Shown: one piece after another, positions 1-7,325 of the stretch | Position numbering within the stretch: position 1 is the first letter of the stretch | Layout: each line of letters opens with the position of its first letter | DNA from: Vallitaleaceae bacterium | GTDB taxonomy: Bacteria > Bacillota > Clostridia > Lachnospirales > Vallitaleaceae | DNA: 31,630 nucleotides | Assembly (NCBI GenBank): GCA_027858555.1 | Contig: JAQICP010000107.1 | Location: 1 to 31,630 of the forward strand | Direction: 5' to 3' | Notes under the pieces: generated by a model | The model's database searches: none | The model's input: only the letters and a program-made list of their open reading frames with translations | Told to the model about the DNA's origin: nothing | Made by a program: the position numbers and the translations under genes

Positions 1-1
1 G

Positions 2-358
2 TTAGAAGATTTTAATGAATATCTTTCAATTGGACTCATCATAGTTGGTATGCTAGCTTTTGTTTTCATGGGCATCAATATAGTGGTTATGAAACTGTCT
101 AGCAGACCATTTTTATCAGAGAACTTTTTTAAATTATTTATTGCCTTATTGATACCAAGTATTATAGTTACCACTCTAAACACAGCAGTACTCATACTAT
201 TTATCGACATGCTGCGGGATAAGGTTTTTTTGTTGTTTTTAATTCCGCGACTAGGTGCTCAAGTGATTGAAACATTTTACGAAACTTATATACTCGGTAT
301 TGTTTTATCCATAGTAGGTCCAATTGTAGCTAGAAGAAATGCTAATAACCAAAATTAA
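2..358 (+). CDS. C-terminal part of a polytopic membrane protein, possibly an ECF transporter S component
   Basis: The reading frame is open to the left edge, so the gene starts outside the window and at least 118 C-terminal residues are visible. They form about three hydrophobic segments: one starting with LSIGLIIVG, one around LFIALLIPSIIV, and one at the end around ILGIVLSIVG. The tail RRNANNQN is short and polar. The pattern of an LNT motif, a polar loop, then a PRL motif before the last helix resembles the C-terminus of folate-type ECF S components (FolT family), which bind a vitamin inside a shared energy-coupling transporter. That resemblance is from memory and is weak. No ECF ATPase or T component lies within the window. 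A hairpin with a T run follows the stop codon, so this gene is probably the last of its transcript. Other small membrane proteins remain possible. Confidence 0.6.
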   Translation, partial: LEDFNEYLSIGLIIVGMLAFVFMGINIVVMKLSSRPFLSENFFKLFIALLIPSIIVTTLNTAVLILFIDMLRDKVFLLFLIPRLGAQVIETFYETYILGIVLSIVGPIVARRNANNQN

Positions 359-373
359 GGTAGATTGCATGGT

Positions 374-409
374 AGGGGCGGCTCTGGACATATAGAACGC
401 TCCTTTTTT
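374..409 (+). terminator. Probable intrinsic terminator
   Basis: Arms AGGGGCG (374-380) and CGCTCCT (398-404) pair over 7 bp with one G-U pair and a 17-nt loop, followed by six T (404-409). It lies 16 bases after the stop codon of the first, partial gene. The long loop makes it weaker than the other terminators in the window. Confidence 0.5.
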
Positions 410-505
410 GATGGAGCAGAATGGTTTTGATGAAATGATTAAGAAAGCTAGAAGAAGAATTTTATAATTATGTTTTATATACTATAGAATTGATATGTTT
501 TGCTG

Positions 506-533
506 TTGAATTTGATGGCTCATGTGATATAAT
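506..533 (+). promoter_or_regulatory. Sigma-A promoter for the receiver protein and trxB
   Basis: The -35 box TTGAAT (506-511) and the -10 box TATAAT (528-533) are 16 bp apart, and a TG dinucleotide (525-526) gives an extended -10. Transcription would start near 540, about 20 bases before the ATG at 560. No other promoter is visible before trxB, so both genes probably share it. Confidence 0.65.
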
Positions 534-559
534 AAACTCTATAACATGGAGGACTGCAT

Positions 560-949
560 ATGGTAGACGATAAAAAAATTCGCATCTTAGTTATTGATGA
601 TGAAGCAATTATTCGAGATTTACTTAAAGATATATTGGAAATGTTGAATTATGAGGTATTGATTACCGGTTCACCAAAAGAAGCTATCCAAATATTTGCG
701 AGCGAACATAAAAGCATTCATTTGGTTATACTGGATATGATTATGCCAGAGATGAATGGCAGGCAATTATTTAGAGAATTAAAATGTATTAAGCCATCGG
801 TCAAAGGTATTCTTCTATCGGGTTATAGTTTAGAAGGTGAAGTTGAAAAGTCGTTAAGCGAAGGCATTATTGACTTTCTTCAGAAACCAGTTTCAATCAA
901 AGAATTATCAAGTGTTTTACAAAGAATTACTAACTTGGACCCAATGTAG
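560..949 (+). CDS. Stand-alone response-regulator receiver protein (CheY-like)
   Basis: This 129-residue protein is a single receiver domain with no output domain. The phosphorylation residues are all present: acidic pair D13-D14, phosphoacceptor D59 in LVILDMIMPEMNG, the switch serine S87 in LLSGYS, and K109 in LQKP. Such proteins act in the cytoplasm by phospho-dependent binding to a partner, such as a kinase, a phosphorelay component or a flagellar motor. No histidine kinase is adjacent, so the partner is unknown. GGAGG at 548-552 is seven bases before the ATG. The stop codon is nine bases before the ATG of trxB, so the two are almost certainly co-transcribed. The family assignment is firm but the cellular role is open. 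Confidence 0.93.
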   Translation: MVDDKKIRILVIDDEAIIRDLLKDILEMLNYEVLITGSPKEAIQIFASEHKSIHLVILDMIMPEMNGRQLFRELKCIKPSVKGILLSGYSLEGEVEKSLSEGIIDFLQKPVSIKELSSVLQRITNLDPM

Positions 950-958
950 GAGGAAGAT

Positions 959-1867
959 ATGAACGAAATTTTAGATTTAGTCATTATAGGTGCAGGACCA
1001 GCTGGCATGACTGCAGCGTTATATGCGAGTCGGGCTATGCTCAATTTTGCAATCATAGAGAAGGGCTTTCCTGGCGGACAAGTCATCAATACATACGAAG
1101 TTGATAATTACCTTGGTATTAAGATGACCACAGGCATGGAACTTACTAATATGTTTTTAGAGCATATCAATGAATTAGGTGTTGAAGTTAAGACAGAAGA
1201 CGTGGAAGAAATAACAATTGATGGTGATATTAAAACCATTAAAACATATAGTGGTACATATCAAGCAAAGACGGTGATTCTTGCGACTGGCGCATCATGG
1301 CGTAAACTCGGTGTAGAAGGCGAAGCAAGACTGGCAGGAAGAGGCGTTTCATATTGCGCGACCTGTGATGGTGCATTTTATAAAGGTAAGGATGTGATGG
1401 TAGTTGGCGGTGGCGATGTAGCTGTCGAGGATGCCATATATCTTTCTCGGATGTGCAAAAAAGTTACGATTATCCATCGTCGAGATGAATTCAGGGCGGT
1501 TAAAGTACTGCAAGAAAAACTATTCAAAGTTGAGAATATAGAAGTGCTTTGGTTTACTGAATTAGAAGAAATACTGGGCGACGAGGTCATAACAGGTGCA
1601 AGGGTTATTAATAACCAGACAAAAGAAGTGAAGACAATTGAAGTTGATGGCGTATTTGTAGCTGTTGGCAACATACCTAACACTGGGTTATTAGCAGGAA
1701 AAGTTGATACTGATAGCAGCGGGTGGATTATCGCAGATGAGAATTGTGAGACCAGTGTACCAGGCATCTTTGCTGCAGGGGATCTGAGAGTAAAATCTTT
1801 ACGACAGATCGTAACAGCTTCGGCGGATGGCGCAATTAGCGTATTTGCCGCAGAAAAGTACGTTTAA
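959..1867 (+). CDS. trxB: Thioredoxin-disulfide reductase
   Basis: A flavoprotein that passes electrons from NADPH through FAD to thioredoxin in the cytoplasm. At 302 residues it has the normal length for low-molecular-weight TrxB. Visible features in order are the FAD-binding GAGPAGMTAALYASR near residues 11-25, the redox-active CATC (C133 and C136), the NADPH-binding GGGDVAVEDA near residues 150-159, and the C-terminal FAD motif GIFAAGDLR. AGGAGG lies just before the start codon and overlaps the end of the receiver gene. No thioredoxin gene lies nearby. Some flavodoxin- or ferredoxin-dependent reductases share this fold, but the intact NADPH site favours the standard enzyme. Confidence 0.93.
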   Translation: MNEILDLVIIGAGPAGMTAALYASRAMLNFAIIEKGFPGGQVINTYEVDNYLGIKMTTGMELTNMFLEHINELGVEVKTEDVEEITIDGDIKTIKTYSGTYQAKTVILATGASWRKLGVEGEARLAGRGVSYCATCDGAFYKGKDVMVVGGGDVAVEDAIYLSRMCKKVTIIHRRDEFRAVKVLQEKLFKVENIEVLWFTELEEILGDEVITGARVINNQTKEVKTIEVDGVFVAVGNIPNTGLLAGKVDTDSSGWIIADENCETSVPGIFAAGDLRVKSLRQIVTASADGAISVFAAEKYV

Positions 1868-1893
1868 TAAGTCAATACAAAATTATTAGTGAG

Positions 1894-1920
1894 AACCCGC
1901 ACTTAGTGTGGGTTTAGCTT
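1894..1920 (+). terminator. Hairpin terminator after trxB
   Basis: A 9-bp stem pairs AACCCGCAC (1894-1902) with GTGTGGGTT (1906-1914), with one G-U pair and a 3-base loop. It is followed by a short T-rich stretch. It sits between trxB and the NusG-II gene. The T run is weak, so partial read-through is likely. Confidence 0.6.
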
Positions 1921-1933
1921 TGGAGATGAAGTA

Positions 1934-2299
1934 ATGAGAAAAGCAGATATCGGTATCATCATACTGGTGGTCATCATAGGCATTGCAGGTTGGAGTTATA
2001 CCTTGACACAGACCTTTCAATCTGGCGGGACAGCCCATATCTATGTGGATGGTGACCTGTATACAAGTGTCAATCTAGATGAGAATCAGACAGTAGAAGT
2101 AATTACTGAAGCAGGTTCTAATACACTAGAGGTCAAAGATGGTTATATTGATATGATTTCAGCCACCTGTAGAGACCAACTTTGTGTGCATATGAAACAT
2201 ATTAATAAGCAAGGTGAGAGTATTGTATGTCTGCCCTTCAGAGTTCATGTTGAAATAGAAGCTGACCAGGAGGTAGAAGTCGATGCCATATCAAACTGA
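1934..2299 (+). CDS. NusG domain II-containing exported or membrane-anchored protein
   Basis: A 121-residue protein with one N-terminal membrane segment (about residues 6-26) and an extracytoplasmic domain resembling the clostridial NusG_II family: HIYVDGDLY, a central LEVKDGYIDM strand, then CRDQLC. C74 and C79 (CRDQLC) and C94 (IVCLP) are present, as is usual for this family. Despite the name it is not the transcription factor NusG. The family function is unknown. In many Clostridia this gene precedes a Gx-transporter gene, as here: the next gene starts 17 bases before this one stops, so the two are translationally coupled. A GGAG lies upstream of the ATG. Confidence 0.85.
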   Translation: MRKADIGIIILVVIIGIAGWSYTLTQTFQSGGTAHIYVDGDLYTSVNLDENQTVEVITEAGSNTLEVKDGYIDMISATCRDQLCVHMKHINKQGESIVCLPFRVHVEIEADQEVEVDAISN

Positions 2300-2837
2300 T
2301 GCCCAAAATTTTGGCAAACCTTATTCACCTAAAAAGTTAGTACTAATGGCTCTTTTTGTTGCGGTAGCTTTAGTGCTTAGTTATATTGAACGATTGATAC
2401 CACTTAACTTTGCCATTCCAGGCGTTAAGTTAGGCTTAGCTAATGTTGTCACATGTATAGCGCTATATACTTTCCGACCAAAGGATACTTTACTGATTGT
2501 ACTGGTAAGAATTTTTTTGGTTGGTATATTTATTGGCAGTGCAACTAGCTTCTTATACAGTTTTGCAGGGGGCACGCTGAGTTTTATTGGTATGCTAATC
2601 ACGCTTAGATTATTGAAAAAATATGTTTCTGCTATTGGCGTAAGTGTCGTTGGTGCTTTTTTGCATAATCTTGGCCAAGTAATTGTTTTAGGAATTATTA
2701 CGAGTAGCCTATCAGTTGCACTCACATACTTTCCGATATTAATACTAACGGGTGTCATAACAGGTGTTGTAGTAGGATCTAGTGCCTTATTAGTATTTAG
2801 GTATATGAAACATTTTAAATTAATACAAACAAGATAA
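2283..2837 (+). CDS. Gx transporter family protein (heptaprenyl diphosphate synthase component I-like)
   Basis: A 184-residue integral membrane protein with about five to six hydrophobic helices. The N-terminal pattern LVLSYIERLIP...PGVKLGLANVV is the hallmark of the Hpre_diP_synt_I / Gx family. Its members resemble ECF S components and often sit beside NusG-II genes or prenyl diphosphate synthase genes. No prenyl synthase is adjacent, so a role in substrate uptake is as likely as one in quinone or prenyl synthesis. AGGAGG (2268-2273) lies inside the upstream gene, nine bases before the ATG, and confirms both the start and the 17-base overlap. Confidence 0.85.
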   Translation: MPYQTDAQNFGKPYSPKKLVLMALFVAVALVLSYIERLIPLNFAIPGVKLGLANVVTCIALYTFRPKDTLLIVLVRIFLVGIFIGSATSFLYSFAGGTLSFIGMLITLRLLKKYVSAIGVSVVGAFLHNLGQVIVLGIITSSLSVALTYFPILILTGVITGVVVGSSALLVFRYMKHFKLIQTR

Positions 2838-2854
2838 CACAAATAAGATAATAG

Positions 2855-2885
2855 ATTGGCTAACTGTCTATGACTGTTATCCAAT
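2855..2885. other. Imperfect dyad before the amidase gene
   Basis: ATTGGCTAAC (2855-2864) and GTTATCCAAT (2876-2885) are complementary with one mismatch and an 11-base loop. No T run follows, so it may be a weak terminator of the Gx gene, an operator, or a leader hairpin for the amidase mRNA. The sequence does not decide between these. Confidence 0.4.
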
Positions 2886-2920
2886 AGACCGATAGATAAA
2901 ACTAACTTAGGAGATCTGAT

Positions 2921-5248
2921 ATGAAAAAATGGCGATTAATTTCTTTGATTATAACATTTAGTTTATTACTTCAAATAACTGCTTTTGCTGGGGATTATAG
3001 GGGTGATTTCTATATTGAATATGGTGGCAGGACTTACCAGTACACCAGTAAAACCGTATCGATTGTAATCAATGGGCATTCAGTTGAAACTGGCGACATG
3101 CCAGCCATCATTATTGATAGCAGAACTTTAGTTCCGGCTCGCGAAGTGTTTGAATCTGAAGCACTGGCGGCTACGGTCACTTGGAATGGTGATACACAAG
3201 AAGTATCTATCATCTATAAAGATAAGTTTATTGTACTAAAGATTGGCTCTAATGTTGCTTATGTCAATAACCAAGCGATTGATTTAGATGTACCTGCCAT
3301 GCTGATTAAGGAAGTTGGACAAGCCTACTCTAAAACCATGATACCACTCCGATTTGTGACAGAAAGCTTCGGTTATGATGTGGAGTGGGATGGTGATACA
3401 TGGACGGCTTATGCTAGTGATGGTACGTCGGTTATTGATGGCAGTACTGACATGGATACAGAAGGAGAAAAACTGGATTCCATCAGTGGTGCCAAAGCTG
3501 AAACAGGATTACCTACAGCGCTTTTTAGCAGCCCAATTAATATAAAACCTGAGGTGATAACGAATCCTATAGAGATTGAACCAGTTGGTTTGGTTATGAC
3601 AGATCAAGATCTTGAAACCGCATTGTTTACGGACATTGCGTATCACGGCACCAATTCTGGTGGTTATTTTGAACTTACAGCTGATGGGCCTATCTCATCT
3701 ATAACTAAGAGTTATTGGGATAATAAGTTGATTATCAAGATTGCCAATGCCTCTTTTGGTTATAATTCTACGGGAGGCACCTATACTAAGGCCTTTACTA
3801 ACAATCCATATGTCGCACAGATTCGTTCGAGTCAACAGGAAAATGATGACTATGGACGGAAAATTCTATCGGTTATATTTGATTTGAAAGATGCTGAAAA
3901 TAACTATCAAGTACGTATAAGTTCTGACAGAAACAGCCTGTATATCGGTAAAACTGGACAGATGGAACAAGTAGAGATTGATAATGCGTTGAGTGGTGTC
4001 AAATTGCATCAAAATGATATTGGTGATTACATCGATATATCTTATGGGAGTGAAACTGAGGTTAATGTCTTTAGATTATCTGGACCTGATAGAATCGTAT
4101 TTGATTTAAAAGATACAATTACGACTTTAGGTACAAGGGGATACTCAGGTATAGAAGGCCAATATGTGACAGCAATTAGAACGGCACAATTTGGTATTGA
4201 TGACCCAGGAAATGATGAACAAAATGAAAATATTGCAAGAATCGTGGTTGAAACGAACGGCCAGGCTGATTATGAATTGATAGAATTAGATGAATACACT
4301 TTGCGTATTCAACTAAAGGAACCAGGTTATGAGAACATATCCTATGAGAACCTAGATGGGCCTACCATTGTATTAGAAGACATCAGTAATGTTCTTGAAG
4401 TAGGGGGCATTACCTATGAAGATAATTATCGAGACCATGAGTATATTATTACGATTCCTGGCAGTTACAACGATAATTTTGGCGAAGGCATACTTAATAT
4501 CAATGACGGCCTAATTGAGTCTGTAGACATCTATGAGGATGAGCTTGGCAATACTAAGATTAAGATTATAGAAAAAGAAATATATGTGTTCACTTTAGAT
4601 ATGGTTGGAGATGATATTACCATTAAGGCTTATAAACCTAGTGAAGTCTATTCAAAAGTCATTGTAGTTGATACCGGTCATGGTGGAAAAGATCCAGGTG
4701 CCGGAGTAGGTAGCTGGGAAGAGAAAGTTCTGAATCTGCAGATGACCATGCATCTTAAAAATTTGCTTGATCAAGATGGCCAGATTAAAGTCTACTATAC
4801 AAGACTTGATGATACATACCTAACATTGCAAGATAGGTGTGACATTGCCAATCAGGTAGAAGCAGATTTCTTTATAAGCATTCACAATAATTCATTCGTT
4901 ACATCAAGTAATGGTACGGAGACATTGTTTTTTCAAGATGATCCAAAGCCTGCACTTAATGGCTATGAATTAGCAGATATAATCCATAATAAAGTAATTG
5001 ACCAGACAGCTCAATTTAATCGAGGTACTAAAAAGAATAATACATTATATGTGTTAAGACATACTGAGATGCCAGCAGTTTTAGTTGAATGTGGTTTTAT
5101 GACTAATACGGCTGATTTAGCCAGATTGATAGACCCAGCCTTCCAGTTGAAATTTGCAGAAGCGGTCTATAATGGGATATTAGAGACTTATCAGCTATAT
5201 CCGACGGATAGAACGCCAGTGATTGATTTTCCAATTGTGGCTGAGTAG
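2921..5248 (+). CDS. Secreted N-acetylmuramoyl-L-alanine amidase with stalk and AMIN-like domains
   Basis: This 775-residue enzyme cuts the amide bond between N-acetylmuramic acid and the stem peptide in the cell wall. A signal peptide (about residues 1-23, ending AFA) is followed by a copper-amine-oxidase-like stalk region with two repeats (about 35-170; DSRTLVPAREVFE and MIPLRFVTES). A linker and AMIN-like beta regions (about 240-475) come next. The C-terminal zinc amidase of the Amidase_3 family runs from about 580 to 765. Its zinc and catalytic residues are all present: H587 in DTGHGG, E601 in WEEK, H655 in ISIHNN and E723 in VECGF. The stalk and AMIN parts probably hold it on the wall. 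AGGAG precedes the ATG. No terminator with a plus-strand T run follows the gene. Confidence 0.93.
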   Translation: MKKWRLISLIITFSLLLQITAFAGDYRGDFYIEYGGRTYQYTSKTVSIVINGHSVETGDMPAIIIDSRTLVPAREVFESEALAATVTWNGDTQEVSIIYKDKFIVLKIGSNVAYVNNQAIDLDVPAMLIKEVGQAYSKTMIPLRFVTESFGYDVEWDGDTWTAYASDGTSVIDGSTDMDTEGEKLDSISGAKAETGLPTALFSSPINIKPEVITNPIEIEPVGLVMTDQDLETALFTDIAYHGTNSGGYFELTADGPISSITKSYWDNKLIIKIANASFGYNSTGGTYTKAFTNNPYVAQIRSSQQENDDYGRKILSVIFDLKDAENNYQVRISSDRNSLYIGKTGQMEQVEIDNALSGVKLHQNDIGDYIDISYGSETEVNVFRLSGPDRIVFDLKDTITTLGTRGYSGIEGQYVTAIRTAQFGIDDPGNDEQNENIARIVVETNGQADYELIELDEYTLRIQLKEPGYENISYENLDGPTIVLEDISNVLEVGGITYEDNYRDHEYIITIPGSYNDNFGEGILNINDGLIESVDIYEDELGNTKIKIIEKEIYVFTLDMVGDDITIKAYKPSEVYSKVIVVDTGHGGKDPGAGVGSWEEKVLNLQMTMHLKNLLDQDGQIKVYYTRLDDTYLTLQDRCDIANQVEADFFISIHNNSFVTSSNGTETLFFQDDPKPALNGYELADIIHNKVIDQTAQFNRGTKKNNTLYVLRHTEMPAVLVECGFMTNTADLARLIDPAFQLKFAEAVYNGILETYQLYPTDRTPVIDFPIVAE

Positions 5249-5260
5249 AATCCTATAAGA

Positions 5261-5300
5261 AAAAAACGGTGGCTGTCGGCCAACAGCTAGTAGCCACCGT
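5261..5300 (-). terminator. Intrinsic terminator of the SDR gene, overlapping its stop codon
   Basis: ACGGTGGCT (5266-5274) and AGCCACCGT (5292-5300) form a perfect 9-bp stem. On the minus strand the stem is followed by six T (plus-strand A run 5261-5266), so it terminates minus-strand transcription. One arm is made by the last codons of the SDR gene, whose stop codon is at 5287-5289. On the plus strand there is no T run, so it is not a good terminator for the amidase gene. Confidence 0.85.
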
Positions 5301-6009
5301 CGTAATGTATGATTTCTCCATTAAGATAGGCTGCCTGTGTGGCTATATGATAAACCATATCAGCTACTTCTTCACTTGTGCCTAATCGACACAAAGCGAT
5401 TTGGTCAGTGAAAGCTTCTAATTCTTCTGATGAAAATCGTTTGTTCATACTGGTACCAATAGCACCACATGCAACAGCATTAACACGTATGCCGCTAGGA
5501 CCAACCTCTCGGGCAAGGGCTTTAGTGAAACCATTAACACCTGCTTTAGATGTGCTGTAAGCCACTTCCATGGAAGCGCCATAGGTGCCCCATATAGAGC
5601 TTATATTCACAATGGAACCAGTGTGTTTTTTGATCATTTGTGGTAAAATAGCTCTTGATGTATAAAAAACTGAATTTAGATTGGTATTAATTAAGTGAGC
5701 CCACTCCGTGTTGGTGGTCTCAGTGATCAGTTTATACAGATTAATACCCGCATTATTGATTAAAATATCAATACTTGGAAAAATCAAAAAAGCCTCTTCA
5801 AACATATGGTTTACTTCATATGGTTTTGAGATGTCAGCAATAATTGGCAGGCACTTTACGCCCATTTTTTTGATGATGCTCTCAACTGCCAGTAAATCCT
5901 GTATTGATTTTGAGCAGGTAATAATGGTATTATAACCTTCAGTAGCGAATTTTAAGGCGATTGCTTTGCCGATGCCTCTAGAGGCGCCGGTAATTAATAC
6001 TGTTTTCAT
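5287..6009 (-). CDS. SDR family NAD(P)-dependent oxidoreductase (FabG-like)
   Basis: A 240-residue classical short-chain dehydrogenase/reductase. It has the cofactor motif TGASRGIGKAIA near the N-terminus, the structural NNAG motif, a catalytic serine in VNISSIWG, and the YSTSK motif with active-site Tyr and Lys. It ends in the usual NGEIIHYDGGY. It most resembles 3-oxoacyl-ACP reductase-type enzymes, but the substrate cannot be read from the sequence and no other fatty-acid gene is nearby. It is the only minus-strand gene in the first 19 kb and runs opposite to both neighbours, so it is its own transcription unit. AGGAG lies just before the ATG (plus-strand 6016-6020). Confidence 0.9.
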   Translation of the reverse strand: MKTVLITGASRGIGKAIALKFATEGYNTIITCSKSIQDLLAVESIIKKMGVKCLPIIADISKPYEVNHMFEEAFLIFPSIDILINNAGINLYKLITETTNTEWAHLINTNLNSVFYTSRAILPQMIKKHTGSIVNISSIWGTYGASMEVAYSTSKAGVNGFTKALAREVGPSGIRVNAVACGAIGTSMNKRFSSEELEAFTDQIALCRLGTSEEVADMVYHIATQAAYLNGEIIHYDGGY

Positions 6010-6095
6010 ATTCGTCTCCTAGGGAACATTTATCTACTTAATACGTCCAAGAACAGTATATCATATGGTTATCTGTGGGTATATATTAAAATTTG

Positions 6096-6108
6096 TGACA
6101 AAATGTCA
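6096..6108. promoter_or_regulatory. Small dyad between divergent SDR and LCP genes
   Basis: TGACA and TGTCA flank a central AAA, giving a perfect 5-3-5 inverted repeat in the 186-bp divergent spacer. It could bind a dimeric repressor controlling either gene. Clear -35/-10 pairs are not visible for either direction. A TATACT-like box (plus 6055-6060) may serve the SDR gene. Confidence 0.3.
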
Positions 6109-6195
6109 TATCAGGTTAAGCGTTTTGTAAAGATTTAGTGATAACATGGCTTTGGAATATAGAAAAGGAACGTATAGGGCTATACGGAGGTTATA

Positions 6196-7203
6196 ATGAA
6201 TAAAGAGTTGAAAACAATCTACATACTTTTAGGTTTAACAGGTACCATTTTAGTATTATCTCTAATTGGTGGGGTTTTAAGCAGGAATCAGGCGCATGCA
6301 ATAGCTGAGACGGAACATCTGGATAATATCTCAATTGAGGATGAGGACATCATTGATAATGATCAGGATGTACAGGAGGACATAATACCAGATTCACTAA
6401 ACGCATTAGTAATAGGGTTTGATGAGTCTGGGGGGTTAACAGATGTTATGATGGTTGGTTCTCTTAATACAGAGACCAATGAGTTGAAAGTCATATCAGT
6501 ACCTAGAGATTTATACATCGACTTTAAAAAAGACAAGTATAAAGAGGTAAAGGCTAACAACCCCAACAGCCAAGTCATTGCATGTAAGTTGAATGAGGTT
6601 TATTCTTATTCCGGCTGGGATGATAGAGCGTTACTTGATGTTAAAGAATTGGTCTCTATTATAACTGGCCTAAAGATTGATTACATGGTAACCATTGATA
6701 TTGATGGTTTTGAGCAGGTAGTAGATGCCATTGGCGGGGTGGATTTTTATGTACCACAAAGGATGTACTATTATGACCCTGCTGCTGATGTTCTAATCGA
6801 TTTAGAGGAGGGACAACAGGTACTTGATGGCAAGCATGCCTTACAATTGGTAAGGTATAGAAAATATCCTGCTGCCGATTTGCGGAGGATAGAGGTACAG
6901 CAGGACTTTTTAGTTGAAGTGTACCATGAAATCATTTCGGATTTGAATTTGCAAGAATTACTAAGCTTAACCAAGATAGCCTATGATATAGTTGATACAG
7001 ACTTTGGCTTATTTGATATTCTAGATTATGCCGAGTATTTATTCAATCTGAAGACAGATGATATCCTGCAATCTGAAAATATGATTACAATTCCAAGCTA
7101 CGGTGAAAAAAAGGACGGTATCTGGTATCAGCATATTGATGAAGTAAGTAAAGAACTAATGCTAGAGGAATTATTCAAAAAAAGCGAAGAATTAGCAAAT
7201 TAG
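6196..7203 (+). CDS. LCP family protein (LytR-CpsA-Psr)
   Basis: A 335-residue membrane-anchored enzyme of the family that transfers polyprenyl-linked glycopolymers, such as teichoic acids or capsule, onto peptidoglycan. One N-terminal membrane helix (about residues 8-28) is followed by an acidic linker and the extracellular LCP domain. Visible motifs are ISVPRDLYIDF, LNEVYSYSG, DAIGGVDFYVP and LVRYRKYPAADLRRIE, which supply the arginine-rich pyrophosphate-binding site. The common LCP sequence in the last motif is GDxxRI, so AADLRRI is a slight departure. Unlike the next LCP protein it has no LytR_C domain. GGAGG (6185-6189) precedes the ATG. A hairpin follows the gene, so the second LCP gene may be separately expressed. 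Confidence 0.92.
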   Translation: MNKELKTIYILLGLTGTILVLSLIGGVLSRNQAHAIAETEHLDNISIEDEDIIDNDQDVQEDIIPDSLNALVIGFDESGGLTDVMMVGSLNTETNELKVISVPRDLYIDFKKDKYKEVKANNPNSQVIACKLNEVYSYSGWDDRALLDVKELVSIITGLKIDYMVTIDIDGFEQVVDAIGGVDFYVPQRMYYYDPAADVLIDLEEGQQVLDGKHALQLVRYRKYPAADLRRIEVQQDFLVEVYHEIISDLNLQELLSLTKIAYDIVDTDFGLFDILDYAEYLFNLKTDDILQSENMITIPSYGEKKDGIWYQHIDEVSKELMLEELFKKSEELAN

Positions 7204-7233
7204 ATATATAAATATATGAGAATATAGTGTATG

Positions 7234-7270
7234 ATGATGGGGATAGTTTATTGTAAGTTACCCCATCATT
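7234..7270 (+). terminator. Hairpin between the two LCP genes
   Basis: ATGATGGGG (7234-7242) and CCCCATCAT (7261-7269) form a perfect 9-bp stem with an 18-base loop. Only two to three T follow. It is probably a moderate terminator of the first LCP gene. A good -10 box TATAAT (7296-7301) lies just downstream without a well-spaced -35 box, suggesting separate initiation for the second LCP gene. Confidence 0.55.
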
Positions 7271-7325
7271 TGCTATACTAAGGGCACATAAAAAATATAA
7301 TATGAGTATTGGAGGCTAACTGGTT

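Noticed and set aside
1378..1767. Long minus-strand frame inside trxB
   Set aside because: It is the shadow of a well-supported gene, with no ribosome site and a low-complexity Ser/Thr-rich product.
6096..6108. TGACA/TGTCA dyad as a second BceR-type target
   Set aside because: The spacer is three bases, not four, there is no half-site, and the neighbours (SDR, LCP) do not suit a Bce regulon. It is kept only as a weak dyad.
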